Shown here piece after piece: positions 11,417-23,763 of a stretch of 64,000 bases of DNA. The DNA comes from Fagopyrum homotropicum. Lineage: Eukaryota; Streptophyta; Magnoliopsida; Caryophyllales; Polygonaceae. Numbering within the stretch: position 1 is the first letter of the stretch; every line of letters starts with the position of its first letter. A program made the position numbers and the translations under genes. The notes beneath the pieces were generated by a model, which saw only the letters and a program-made list of their open reading frames with translations, made no database searches and had not been told where the DNA came from. The DNA lies in assembly GCA_033239125.1 (NCBI GenBank), contig BSWB01000003.1, positions 130,562,320 through 130,626,319 of the forward strand. The letters run 5' to 3'.

Positions 11417-12688
11417 GAAAATAAAAGTATACCTAAGTGAATTAAAGTTATACATATGGATCGATGTATATATATAAATCTACTCATACGAATGGGAGTT
11501 TCGGAAATGTCATGTATATAGCTATATATATATATAAATACTGAATGGTTACGGTTTTAATATGAAATGGAAGTAAAGGTTAAAGTATGTACCTAGGTAT
11601 ACATACGTTTGGAAGAGTAAAGTAATAATAGGGAAGTAAGGAGGGATTTTGGTTCTTGGAAAAGTTTTAGAGTGTAACTTATAACTGGTGTAACTATCAA
11701 AGGGAATTGATAGTTTTCTAAATTAAACTTCGAGAAATTACGATACCAAGGGTAAAATGATCTTTTACCATAAGAGAGCTTTTTCCGTAATTCCTTCGCA
11801 TGAGGTTGGACGTCGAGATGTGATTTTGATACCCATGCCTTATTTGACAGGCGTTTGAGTTACCACGAGTACGGACTGGTTGAGACGTGTTAGAGTGTAT
11901 TTTGACTCAAGTAAGTCCTTGCGACTTACTTAGCCAGTTTCTGGATATTAGTTGAGTGATAGTGGTTGTGTGTGCTATGTGCGTGTTTTAATAATAATAA
12001 CTTGCTAGGACGACTGTTATTATTACGTTTAAGGCCCAAGTGTATGTATAACGGGCCGTGACATCACTGCCCAGCTCTAACAGGAGACTGGGAGGTTCTC
12101 TATACCCAGACCAGGCAGGTACAAGGTGAGATGCATCGGATCCATTCCTGATGGTTACACGGGGGCAGAGGCGAGGTTTGGGAATCCCTCGTGTCACAAA
12201 ATAAGTATCATTAGCGTGAAAGAGTAACTTAACTCAAGATAATAAAACGGACTTGTTTGAAAGCATGATGGGTGTTAATATTTTTATGTGTGTGTTTGTG
12301 CTGCTATTATTCTGCTAATATTTAGATAACTAGCTAACGGTTCCTCTTGTTGTTGTTTTTAGATTTACCGCAGGTTAGACCAGTAGCTGAGTGATCCGCA
12401 AGTAGTGGTCAGCCGGATCTCCGTACTCCTTAGAGTGGGGGTTGGGAGTTGTGTTTGTCTTTTCTTTCTTTTGGTTAAGACAGTTGTTCGTTGCTTTTGT
12501 TTAATTACTTTAGGTTGTTAGACAGTGTTGCATTCATTACCTTAAAAATACTATTTTATGAATTTCGGTTTTTCTTTATTTGTGTCTTGTTGCAAGATCC
12601 TAGTGATGTTGTTGTCAAACTGAGGTCGGGACCCATTGTGAGGTCCTAACCAGTAATGTCCCGAGTTCTGAGAATTCGGGGTGTTACA
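10269..12688 (+). repeat. 5' LTR of the Ty3/gypsy element
   Basis: Begins TGTAATAACCGGAATTTTG and ends CGGGGTGTTACA. It is 2420 bp long. It contains a GC-rich, proline-codon-like block (about 10670-11200) with an internal duplication and three splice-donor-like GTRAGT sites (10808, 11001, 11188), then a (TA)n tract at 11383-11410. Confidence 0.95.
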
Positions 12689-12712
12689 ACATGGTATCAA
12701 AGCTCTAGATTG
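12689..12712 (+). promoter_or_regulatory. Primer-binding site
   Basis: ACATGGTATCAAAGCTC directly follows the LTR. TGGTATCAAAGC is complementary to the 3' end of initiator methionine tRNA apart from one base (the usual form is TGGTATCAGAGC). This is the standard primer for plant Ty3 chromoviruses. Confidence 0.85.
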
Positions 12713-12964
12713 GCAACAATGGCACTTGAAATCTTCTGAAAGACCGAATAAGTTTTAAGCAGAACCCGAAAAGGGGTCTGAGTTTTAAAAAGAAAATTTT
12801 TGGGTTTTAAATGCATGCATAGTCTGGTTGGGAATAGAAAAGTACGGCTGACCACCACTACTACCGCGGATCTCAGTATGCTTAGTATGGACTTTAGGTT
12901 TTACTGTAGATGGACTTTTTAGACTTTTAGCTAGTAGTAATTATAGTTATTATTCCTCGCGCAG

Positions 12965-15900
12965 ATGGCACGTACTAGAGCTACGCTAGCTACTGGTCGA
13001 GGTAGAGGTCGTTCACCTCTCCCTCCAGCTAGACCAGGTAGGGGAGATGGGACCCCTACAGTTAGAGGACGCGGCCGTGGAGGTAAACCTCCACTAGTCC
13101 GAGGCCGAGGTCGAGCTCCTCGAGAGGATCCACCAGCAGTGATTATGCCAGAGGCTGGAGTGGAGGAGGTAGCTGAGAGTGTAGGTCCTGAGGTCAGGAA
13201 TGAGACCGTTGCTAGGTCTGGAGCACAGAGAGCGCGTTCGACGGAGTCAGGACATGTTTCCATTGGAGCGACTGAGTACAGAGAGTACCGAGCATACGTT
13301 GAGCGTATGGAGGAGGCTGCTAGGACAGAGAGACTTACCCAGGTACCACCAGTACCGGCTAGATCTGTCCAGGTGACACAGGGAGTACCTCAGGTGCCAA
13401 CTGTACCTGAGAGGAGGGTTGTGGCTGATAGAGCTCCTACTGGGTCTAGAGCACCGAGGCCGGATGAGTGGTTGAAGGCTTTCAACTCTTAGAAGATCCC
13501 CTCATATAGTGGAGAGATAGGACTAGAGGTGGAGCACTGGATTGGACAGGTAGAGACTACGTTAGAGGCAATACGTTGCCCAGAGGATCGGCAGGTGGAT
13601 TTGGTGCAGACATGCTTCACTGGGGATGCTCATTCCTGGTGGCGGATCATGCGTAGTCGAGTCACCAGTTGGGAGCAGATGAGGAGCATTGTTAGAGACA
13701 GATACTGCCCTGTCTCGTTGAGGAGAGAGAGGTTCCAGGACTTCATTGAGGCAGGATTTGAGGACATTCCGATTGCTGCTGCCATCAAGAAGTTCCAGAA
13801 GGAACTGACACTGCTTGGACCAGCTGCACCTCCTGAAGAGCAGCATGTATATCTCTTTTCACGGAGATTGAGAGAGAGTACTCGTTCCTATCTGACAGGA
13901 TTTCGCTGTGAAACACTGTCAGACTATCAAGATAGAGTGTCTGTGTATGAGAGAGACAAACCAGTATTGAGGAGAGCTGCTCAGTCAGACAGGCCGGATA
14001 AGCGGCAGAGGACAGGTTATGCTAGTGGTAGTTCAGGAGTAGCTGTTTTTGGACGGGGACAGACTCAGGGGCGACATAGTCATACAGCTACTGATCAGAC
14101 TTCAGCTGGTGGCTTGCAGTGCCACAACTACAGTTGTTATGGACATATCCGATCGAACTGCACGAAGCCGGCAGTGACCTGCTTTCAGTGGGGCAAGGTT
14201 GGACATAGAGCTGCATTCTGCCGCCAGGGCAAGGCTCCATCTCAGCAGGGTTCTTCTCCTGCAGGCTTATCAGGGAGTGTACAGAGACCGCCACAGTACC
14301 GAGCTCCGAGTCAGCAGCAGCAGCAGTACCGAGCTCCTGTTCAGCAGCAGTCTTACAGGACTCCAGGACACACACCATCACAGAGTTCTATGCAGGGATC
14401 AGGTCGGGGCAGAGGACGTGGTAGTGTAGCTGATACTAGAGGAGCTCAGGCCCGAGTATTTGAGTTGAGAGATGTTGATCAGCCAGATGCACCGACTGCC
14501 ACAGGTACGATCCAGATTCATGACTTACCTGTACGAGTTTTATTTGATACGGGTGCTACCCACTCCTTCATATCTGATGCATGCGTAGATAGGTTGTCCT
14601 TAGCTACTGTAGAGGGGATACCTTTTATGAAAGGCTTACCTGATGGGAGTAAGGTAAGAGGGACTAGAGAGATCTTTGGATGTCCTGTTCGCATGGGAGA
14701 TCGAGACTGGCTAGTCAACTGGATGAGGAAACAAGGAGCAGTCTTAGACATTGGTAGGAGGACAGTGACCGTTGCCACGGAGGAGGGCCATAGAGTAATA
14801 TTCCGAGGTTGGGACCTCGGAAAGTCAGGCACAATTATCAGTGCAGTGAGAGCAGCGAGACTGATAGCACAGGGTTACGAAGCCTTCTGGTGTTATGCCA
14901 TGAAGGAAAGCAAGAGCCTGACTATAGAGGAGATACCTGTTGCATGCGAGTTTGCAGAGGTATTCAGTGACGACCTGCCAAGATTACCCCCACAGAGGAG
15001 CGTTGATTTCAGCATTGACTTGGAGCCGGGCACGAGACCGATCTCGAAGGCTCCGTACCGTATGACACCTATAGAGCTGCTTGAGCTGAAGAAGCAGTTA
15101 GAGGAGCTAGCAGAGAAGGGTTTCATACGCCCTAGTGTGTCTCCTTGGGGTGCGCCAGTGTTGTTTGTGAAGAAGAAGGACGGATCGATGAGGCTGTGCA
15201 TAGACTACAGAGAGCTGAACAAGGTAACCATCAAGAACAAATACCCACTGCCGCGCATAGATGGTCTGTTGGACCAGTTGCATGGAGCGTCTGTGTTCTC
15301 GAGGATAGACTTGAGGTCAGGTTACCACCAGTTGAGGGTGAGAGATTAGGACATACCTAAGACTGCATTCCGGACTAGGTATGGTCATTATGAGTTTGTA
15401 GTGATGCCATTTGGGCTCACTAATGCACCAGCGGTGTTCATGGAGTTGATGAATGGGATATATATTGACTTCTTAGACCAGTTTGTAGTGGTCTTCATTG
15501 ACGACATCCTAGTCTACTCTAGGAGTCGAGAGGAGCATGCCGGACACTTGAGGACAGTACTGCAGATTCTACAGGATAGCCAGCTGTATGCTAAGCTATC
15601 CAAGTGTGAGTTTTGGATGTCAGAGGTGGCTTTCTTAGGTCACGTGGTGACTGCTGAGGGTATTAAGGTCGATCCGGCGAAGATCGAGTCAGTATCTTCT
15701 TGGCAACCTCCTAAGAATGTTAAGGAGGTTCGCAGCTTTCTAGGTTTAGCAGGTTACTACCGCCGGTTTATGGAAGGGTTCTCTTTGATTGCCCGACCAC
15801 TTACTTGTCTTCTGAGGAAGACCACTCGGTCTGTCTGGTCTGAGCCGTGTTAGCAGAGTTTTGAGGAGCTGAAGAGGAGATTGACATCCGCTCCGATTTT

Positions 15901-17856
15901 GGCACAGCCTGAGGGTACTGATGACTTTGTGGTATACAGTGATGCATCCAAGCTGGGCTTGGGGTGTGTTTTGATGCAAAGGGGTAAGGTCATAGCCTAT
16001 GCGTCTCGACAGTTGAAGACGTATGAGGAGAACTACCCCACACATGATCTAGAGTTGGCTGCAGTAGTCCATGCTCTTAAGATCTGGCGTCACTATCTCT
16101 ATGGGGCGACATGTCAGATCTTTACAGACCATAAGAGTCTGAAGTACATATTCACTCAGAGAGAGTTGAATAACCGCTAGAGGCGGTGGTTAGAGTTGAT
16201 CAAGGACTTCGACCTTGAGATCCTTTACCACCCCGAAAAGGCGAATGTGGTAGCTGATGCTTTGAGCCGGAAGACGCCTAGGGAGAGGGCGATAGCCCGG
16301 TTGACAGTACAGCCACAGTTGCAGAGGGACTTGGCTTGGTTGGAGATAGAGATTCAGTTTCCCGATACTGATGGTCAGTTGGCTACCATGGAGTTACTTC
16401 CTGATCTGTTGGATGAGATCCGACAAAAGCAGGAGACTTGCCCTACTTTGATCAGGATCCGAGACAGGATGTCTCGAGATGAGGCCCCGCAGTTTACTAT
16501 TGGTGCAGATGGAGTGATGAGACGTCAGGACCGCGTTTGTGTACCGTCAAACAGTGAGTTGAGACATAGGATACTAGGTGAGGCTCATGCTACCCCATAC
16601 TCAGTACATCCTGGAGCGAGTAAGATGTACAAGGATGTGAGACGGTCCTTCTAGTGGGGTGGTTTGAAGCCCGATGTGACTCGGTATGTAGCTCAGTGGG
16701 CGACTTGCTAACAGGTCAAGATTGAGCACCGTAGGTCTGGAGGAGAGCTCCACCCACTTCTAGTACCACAGTGGAAGTGGGAGGATATATCTATGGATTT
16801 TGTCACAGGTTTGAGACTCAGCAGAGGATTTGATGCTATTTGGGTAGTGGTAGACCGCCTGACGAAGACCGCGCGTTTCATTCCGATCAAGGAAACGTGG
16901 CCGGTGAGTCGTCTGGCTGAGGAGTTCACCAGACACATTGTGAGACTCCATGGAGTACCGAGGACTATCATTTCTGACAGGGATGGACGTTTTACCTCGA
17001 GATTTTGGCAGCAGGTACATACTACCTTGGGGACGAGTCTCCACTTTACTACCGCCTACCACCCACAGACAGATGGACAGTTTGAGAGGACCATTCAGAC
17101 CTTAGAGGACATGCTTAGGGCGTGTGTACTAGATTGGGGACAGGTATGTCCAGATCATCTCCCACTAGTATAGTTTTCGTATAATAATAGCTGGCACGCG
17201 TCTATTGGGATGGCTCCCTATGAGGCTTTAATTTGTACGGGCGGAGATGTCGTACACCATTATGTTGGGATGAGCCCAGCAGAGTTGATGGAGTAGCTCC
17301 AGATCAGATACAGGATGACATCGCTCGGATTGCCCTAGTCCGAGAGCGGATGTTAGCAGCTCAGAGTCGTCAGAAGTCCTATGCCGACAAAAGGCGTCGA
17401 CCTTTGGAGTTTAGAGTGGGTGCTCAGGTGTGGCTGAGAGTGTCACCTACGAGAGGGGTCAGGCATTTCGGCATTAAGGGGAAGCTAAGTCCCCAATATG
17501 TCGGACCTTTTAAGATCTTGGAGAGAGTTGGAGAGGTGGCCTACAGACTAGCACTACCGCCGAGACTAGAGAGTGCACATCCGGTCTTTCATGTATCTCA
17601 GTTGAGAGAGTACATCCCGGATCCGAGACACGTCATTAGCCATGAGGATCTGATAGTTGAGCCTGACCATACATTTGTAGAGTACCCAGTAGCTGTCTTG
17701 GAGCGCATTACTAGACGTCTGCGGTCCAAGGAGATACCTATATTGAGGATCCAGTGGTCTAGGAGAGGAACTGATGAGGCCACTTAGGAGGCTGAGGAGA
17801 GTATTAGACGTAACTACCCCGAGTTCTTTGCGGGGTTAGAGGTTACTCCTGTTTGA
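12965..17856 (+). pseudogene. Ty3/gypsy gag-pol polyprotein, inactivated
   Basis: Gag, protease, RT, RNase H and integrase lie in one frame from the ATG at 12965. Gag has a basic Gly/Arg-rich start (RGRGRS) and two CCHC knuckles (14120-14161, 14180-14221). The protease motif FDTGATHSF is at 14543. RT has YPLPRIDGLLDQL and catalytic FIDD at 15494. RNase H has VYSDASKLGLG and TDHKSLKYIF. Integrase has the HHCC zinc region, MDF, ISDRDG and QTDGQFERT. The frame ends in a GPF-like segment (YVGPFKILERVGEVAYRL) and a chromodomain (about 17680-17842). Stops lie at 13490, 15347, 15851, 16178, 16652, 16709, 17171 and 17785: seven TAG and one TAA. A +1 shift lies near 17230. Such polyproteins normally run uninterrupted for about 1,500-1,600 residues. 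Confidence 0.95.
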
Positions 17857-18035
17857 CGAGTTCGTACTCGGATGTTGTGTTGTTTGACCTTTCAGGTTTT
17901 TATATTGATTTGAGTGATTCTGTTTTTGTGATACTTGTTTGTTTGATGGTTGAGTAGTGGCATGATAGAAAATGAAAATGTCGAGAAAACTAAAATATAC
18001 CAAAGGAAATGTGTGAGTAAGAGGAACATTCTAAG

Positions 18036-18069
18036 TTTCGGGACGAAACTTCTTTTACGAGGGCACTGA
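18036..18069 (+). promoter_or_regulatory. Polypurine-tract region
   Basis: GTTTCGGGACGAAACTTC followed by TTTTACGAGGGCACTGA just before the 3' LTR. The first string is the usual pre-PPT text of plant chromoviruses; the purine run itself (GAGGG) is short and interrupted. Confidence 0.5.
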
Positions 18070-19184
18070 TGTAATAACCGGAATTTTGAAACCCGTTAAA
18101 CCGGATTATAACCGATTTCCGAAACGTCAATCTTAAATAAATAAGTACATAAATTAAAAATAAAATAGAACGAGTGTTGTTTCCATCATTTTATGTGACA
18201 TTAATTCACATAAAATGACGAAACCTTGTAACCGGAAATAAACTTCGCACCTTAAAATAAGAATGGTAATAAATTTATAAAAAAATACGGAAATTAATTC
18301 CGTATTATATAAATTTTCCGCACTTAATTAACGAGTTCCGGATCCTATTTTAAAGAGAGAGAGGTTGAATATAACCCGCTACCAGGCCCAATTACCGACC
18401 CAGCCACCCAGCCCACTCTTAAGAAACTAACCTAATTAACCTAATTAAAATTAACCTAATTACACCTACCTACCCTGCCGCTACCCTTCGTCTCCCACCT
18501 TCTGAAGAGAGCATCGATCAGCAGCCCTTCCGCCTTCAACCGGAGACTCACCACCGTGCCTGCGCCGCGCTCGTCCGCCTCCCCTGCTCACCGGCGACAT
18601 CGGCCTAGGTAAGTTACCCTCTCGTACCACTCCCTCCTCTCCTTCTCTATTTCCGGAACTGCAACGGTTTGACGCACGCCACACTCGACTGCAGGCCCTA
18701 GCAGCCATCAAGCCGCCGCTGCGACCACCAAGGCGCCCAGCCGTTGCGAGTCCCACCAGTGAGCCGCCGTTGCACCCTCCTGGACCAGCGTCGGTGACAA
18801 GGTGAGTCGTCCGCCCTATTCTTCTTCCTCCTTTTGTTCCGGTGCGCTGGGCTAACTGCCTCTCTTGCGGCTGCTGTGTTGAACCAGCCCAGATCTTCCC
18901 GCCAGTGAGCCGCCGCCTTCTGTTGCTTCCGTACCCTGTGCCGACGCCGCAGCCCGTTGCACCCTCCTGGACCAGCGTCGGTGACTAGGTGAGTCCGGTT
19001 GGTTGTACTGTTGAGTTACTAAGTACACTGTGATATGTATATATATATACATATTGGAATTGTATGAATGCAGTACAATGTATACATGTATATATGATAA
19101 GAAGTAGAAGCGGGAAGTTATAAAAATAAGTATCAGTTAGTATAGTGTATATAGGAGTTGTGTATGCCGAGTATATAAATATAC

Positions 19185-19281
<97 letters not shown>

Positions 19282-20559
19282 GAAAATAAAAGTATATCTA
19301 AGTGAATTAAAGTTATACATATGGATCGATATATATATATAAATCTACTCATACGAATGGGAGTTGCGGAAATGTCATGTATATAGCTATATATATATAT
19401 ATAAATACCGAATGGTTACGGTTTTAATATGAAATGGAAGTAAAGGTTAAAGTATGTACCTAGGTATACATACGTTTGGAAGAGTAAAGTAATAATAGGG
19501 AAGTAAGGAGGGATTTTGGTTCTTGGAAAAGTTTTAGAGTGTAACTTATAACTGGTGTAACTATCAAAGGGAATTGATAGTTTTCTAAATTAAACTTCGA
19601 GAAATTACGATACCAAGGGTAAAATGGTCTTTTACCATAAGAGAGCTTTTTCCGTAATTCCTTCGCATGAGGTTGGACGTCGAGATGTGATTTTGATACT
19701 CATGCCTTATTTGACAGGCGTTTGAGTTACCACGAGTACGGACTGGTTGAGACGTGTTAGAGTGTATTTTGACTCAGGTAAGTCCTTGCGACTGACTTAG
19801 CCAGTTTCTGGATATTAGTTGAGTGATAGTGGTTGTGTGTGCTATGTGCGTGTTTTAATAATAATAACTTGCTAGGACGATTGTTATTATTACGTTTAAG
19901 GCCCAAGTGTATGTATAACGGGCCGTGACATCACTGCCCAGCTCTAACAGGAGACTGGGAGGTTCTCTATACCCAGATCAGGCAGGTACAAGGTGAGATG
20001 CATCGGATCCATTCCTGATGGTTACACAGGGGCGGAGGCGAGGTTTGGGAATCCCTCGTGTCACAAAATAAGTATCATTAGCGTGAAAGAGTAACTTAAC
20101 TCAAGATAATAATTAAAACGGACTTGTTTGAAAGCATGATGGGTGTTTATATTTTTATGTGTGTGTTTGTGCTGCTATTATTCTGCTAACAATTAGATAA
20201 CTAGCTAACGGTTCCTCTTGTTGTTGTTTTTAGATTTACCGTGGGTTAGACCAGCAACTGAGTGATCAGGAAGTAGTGGTCAGCCGGGTCTCCGTACTCC
20301 TTAGAGTGGGGGTTGGGAGTTGTGTTTGTCTTTTCTTTCTTTTGGTTAAGACAGTTGTTCGTTGCTTTTGTTTAAGTACTTTAGGCTGCTAGACAGTGTT
20401 GCATTCATTACCTTAAAAATACTATTTTATGAATTTCGGTTTTTCTTTATTTGTGTCTTGTTGCAAGATCCTAGTGATGTTGTTGTCAAACTGAGGTCGG
20501 GACCCATTGTGAGGTCCTAACCAGTAATGTTTCGAGTTCTGGGAATTCGGGGTGTTACA
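18070..20559 (+). repeat. 3' LTR of the Ty3/gypsy element
   Basis: Same start and end as the 5' LTR, 2490 bp long. The ~70-bp excess comes almost wholly from a (TA)n tract at 19186-19276, about 91 bp here against 28 bp in the 5' LTR. Confidence 0.95.
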
Positions 20560-20564
20560 TCGTG

Positions 20565-21650
20565 TGCAGTCGCGGCCTCCATGACTCTGGCCACCACGGA
20601 TCCAACGACAACGCCAGGGAGCACTGCCTCGCCGCCAGGACATTTGGCTACCACTCTGACACCGAAGGGCAAGCGAGAGATCTAGGGTTTTGCCGTCAAA
20701 GTTGTCGCGAGGAGGGGCTACACCGCTGGTTTCCGTCGCCGGCGCCGATGTATGCTCGTCATTCCGTCATCAACCCTCTCTCTTACCGGTCCCCGATTTT
20801 TGTTTTCTGTCGACAACACCGCCGTTTGGAGTTCGTCATTGCTGCTCCGTCGCTGCCGGAAAACCAAATCTGTATTTTTTGGGTAGGCTATTTCTACTAG
20901 ATTATGGGTATGATTTTGATTCGTTTTGTTAAGTTGTATTGTGTATGTATTTGATGAATTGAGTATACAGTTAGAGCATTATTGGTACGTTTGGGCATGT
21001 GAATTTAATCTTAGATGAATAAATAAGTTTGGTAAAAAGTGTTACTCAATTTATGGGTATGATTATTTTATTGGGTATATGTTTATTATTTTTGTGGTAT
21101 GTTTATGTATGTTTAAAGTGAAATGTTGAGTATGTTTTATGGGATACCCAAACTGTGTTATAATGACCAAATGCCATATGATATTGATGTTTGTGTACAA
21201 TATCGATTTGTGTAAAATTTAAATACGACAAATTCAAATTGGGTATGCTTTTAGTATTAAATGTGACTTAAACTGAAGAGAAAAAAAATGGATTGAGTAT
21301 GCATACATTGGGTATGAATATTTTACAAAACAAAATACTACCCAATTTATGGGTATGATGTTTTTAATATTTTAGTTTTTTGGGTATGTTTGGGTCTTGG
21401 GTATGTGTGTTTTCGAGTATGTTTGTGTAGTTTGACAAAATTATTTTGGGTATGACAATGACGTTTTTGGGTAAACGAATTTTTGTGTAGAAGTTGGAAA
21501 ATGTGCATATTGAGAATTGTGCATTTGTGTAGTACGTAGAGATAAATATCAAATGTCAAATCAGATGAGATGTAAAAGTTAGTGGCAATGATTTTTTTTT
21601 TGGTCTAAACTACAAAGATGAAAAAGGCGGGGGCCAAATTAGTAAGTGCT
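20565..21650 (+). repeat. Right part of a dispersed non-coding repeat
   Basis: GC-rich for the first ~320 bp (a leader-like block with short unrecognised open frames up to 20932), then AT-rich with about ten GGGTAT(G) motifs. The part at 21160-21480 aligns with 35165-35470: shared strings include TGATATTGATGTTTGT, TTTCGAGTATGTTT and TTGGGTATGAC. Together with 10010-10268 it forms one repeat copy interrupted by the Ty3 insertion. I cannot name the family, and the GC-rich part has no recognised protein. Confidence 0.6.
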
Positions 21651-21661
21651 ATAGCTAAAAT

Positions 21662-21835
21662 TAGGGGTGAGCATCTCCGGATATCCGATCCGTATCCGAT
21701 GATCCGAAAAATATGTCCGGTCGGATCGGACTCGGATCACCAATTGTCGTATATCTTTGGATTCGGATTTTTCCGGATCGAATCTTCCGATTAGCGGATC
21801 GAATTTGTCAGATCGGATATTTTTGCTCACCCCTA
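21662..21835. mobile_element. hAT-type MITE, 174 bp
   Basis: Starts TAGGGGTGAGCA and ends TGCTCACCCCTA, a perfect 12-bp terminal inverted repeat. It is flanked by the perfect 8-bp direct repeat GCTAAAAT (21654-21661 and 21836-21843). An 8-bp duplication and a TAGGGGTG-type end are diagnostic of hAT elements. The interior is rich in GGATC/GATCC and CCGATCC motifs. Non-coding. Confidence 0.95.
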
Positions 21836-21984
21836 GCTAAAATCGTCCATTTCACCAAAAACGCCTTTAGATTTTAAGTTTAATTACCATAGATAGTTAA
21901 GAATTAATTCCACTATTCAAAATCTAATTATCGATGCCGGCAAGAAGAAACACGTGAAAATAGTCATATAAGAGTCATAACATT

Positions 21985-22690
21985 GCATCGACGGTGTACA
22001 TACCACACGTGTATCAAACAACACGAGAATGAATACAAATCCTCTATAGGAACAACATGTTCATCGACGGCGTTAACAGAATGCACTTCGTGTCTTTGTA
22101 TTTGGATGAACAACCGGTTCAATTGTTTGCTTGTGTCAAATGATTATGGTTCTGATTGCTCGTGTAACTGGATTTGTAATTTAAGATTCATAGCACTTCA
22201 TGTCTTTATATTTGGATGAACAACATGTTCATTGATAGTGCACATACCACACGTGTAACAACAACACGAAAGTGATTACAAATTCTCTATAAGAACAACA
22301 TGTTAATTGATGGTGTTAACAGAATACACTTCGTGTCTTTGTATTTGGATTAATAACACATTCATTAACACGTCCAATTGTTTGCTCGTGTTTTTGAGGA
22401 AGCCATGAACTCATTCAATTGTTTGCTCATATCGATTGATTATGATTTCTGATTGCTCGTGTAATTGGATTTGTGATTTAAGATTCAAAGCACTTTGTTT
22501 GGATGAACAACACGTTCATTGGCAGCGCACATACCATACATCTGTATGAACAACACGGGAATGATTATAAAACCTCTATCAAAGCAACATGTTCATTGAG
22601 GATGTTAAGATAATGCACTTCGTGTCTTTGTATTTGGTTGAACAACATGTTCATTTTCGTTGTTAACAAAATGCATGCAAACTTACAATT
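21985..22690 (+). repeat. Diverged tandem array, about 2.5 units
   Basis: Units begin near 21993, 22237 and 22527 with CATACCACACGTGT or a close variant. Each carries in order AACAACACG, CCTCTAT, CAACATGTTCATTGA, GTTAACA, CACTTCGTGTCTTTGTATTTGG, CAATTGTTTGCT and GATTGCTCGTGTAA. Spacing is 244 and 290 bp. Short translations are interrupted. No satellite family recognised. Confidence 0.75.
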
Positions 22691-22699
22691 TTCGAAACA

Positions 22700-23745
22700 A
22701 GTTTCTCACCAAAACGTACTACAGGCATCAACGATGGTTTGTGTTTGTTTATGAACGATGAAGCGTGTGATAGGAGGAAAAACATTAACTCGTGTTCATG
22801 AAAAACATGATTTCCTATAATACGCTTATTTCCTACTATATAATAAAGTGTTCATCTACTAGTCTAACCGTTCTTATTTTTAATAATATTTTACCATTAG
22901 GAATTTTTTTCCTCTTCTACTCCCATAATCTTTTACCAAGTTTTCTTCCATGACCCACATACATATCACGAGTCTCCATTGAGACCCGCATATACATATA
23001 TCTTCTCTATATGCTCGTTGTCAAATCTGACACATCCAACTCTTGATGTATTTTTTTTCCTCATCCTAAATTCTGTTCTTATTTAATCATTTTTCTATAA
23101 TTTTAAATATCTTTATCAAATGTGTGACCCAACTTTTTGCAATTATATACTAGATCATGATTAGCTAATTTATTTATTTTATCTTTGACATACAAATAAA
23201 TTTATCATCTTTAATTTGTACAAGAACTAACTAATATTAACCTATTTTTGTTGATATATTTTCAGTTTATCTTAAGTTTATTTAACATTTTAACAGTACT
23301 TATAAACTAATTTTATTAATCTAAAAACAATAAGTTGCATTAAATGTATTTTTTTTATTAAGTTTGATAAAAATTAAAAAAAAAACCGTGCAACATACGG
23401 AAACTATATCGGTCATCTATAATGTAGTGAAATCAAAATTCAATTCGATATTGATATGTTTCTATATTTAGTATAATATAATATGAAGGATAAATGGAGA
23501 AAGTCCCGGCAAATGGTCGTGCCCACGAGTGGAACATATAGAGAATCAGGTGCATTAAATTTAGCCACATCCCAACCTAACCACAATTATTCAAACACTT
23601 TTTATTTTCTCCTATATATTTTTATTTATTCAACTAATTAATAAAATATGTTCTTAAACTGAATATTAAACTCTTTTAATGCCAATACTTTATTCCTTGT
23701 CTTTGTCTCTTCTGAGGACAAAGGGTAGGATTATGTGGCTTTTGG
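22700..23745. other. AT-rich spacer
   Basis: No gene. A possible Helitron-like pair of ends (TCCTACTATATAATAAAG at 22831 and a CCGTGCAACATACGG hairpin near 23386) was weighed and not accepted. Confidence 0.5.
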
Positions 23746-23763
23746 CTTTTGACGTCGATCTTT

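Larger units (their letters stand above)
10269..20559 (+). mobile_element. Full-length Ty3/gypsy LTR retrotransposon (chromodomain type)
   Basis: Complete structure: 5' LTR, primer-binding site, gag-pol in one reading direction, 3' LTR, and the perfect 5-bp target duplication TCGTG (10264-10268 and 20560-20564). LTRs start TG and end CA. Domain order protease, RT, RNase H, integrase, chromodomain defines Ty3/gypsy chromoviruses; the long LTRs and the terminal chromodomain text suggest the Tekay/Del lineage. Coding capacity is lost through in-frame stops and one frameshift. By eye the LTRs differ at roughly eleven sites in the first ~400 aligned bases and fewer later, so the insertion is fairly young but not recent. 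Confidence 0.96.

Noticed and set aside
13562..13846. Long minus-strand open frames across the Ty3 gag-pol
   Set aside because: They are shadows of the plus-strand polyprotein, with no domain support.
22831..23413. Helitron-like start TCCTACTATATAATAAAG and a CCGTGCAACATACGG hairpin downstream
   Set aside because: The base before TC is T rather than A, and no CTAG|T or CTRR|T follows the hairpin at the right distance.
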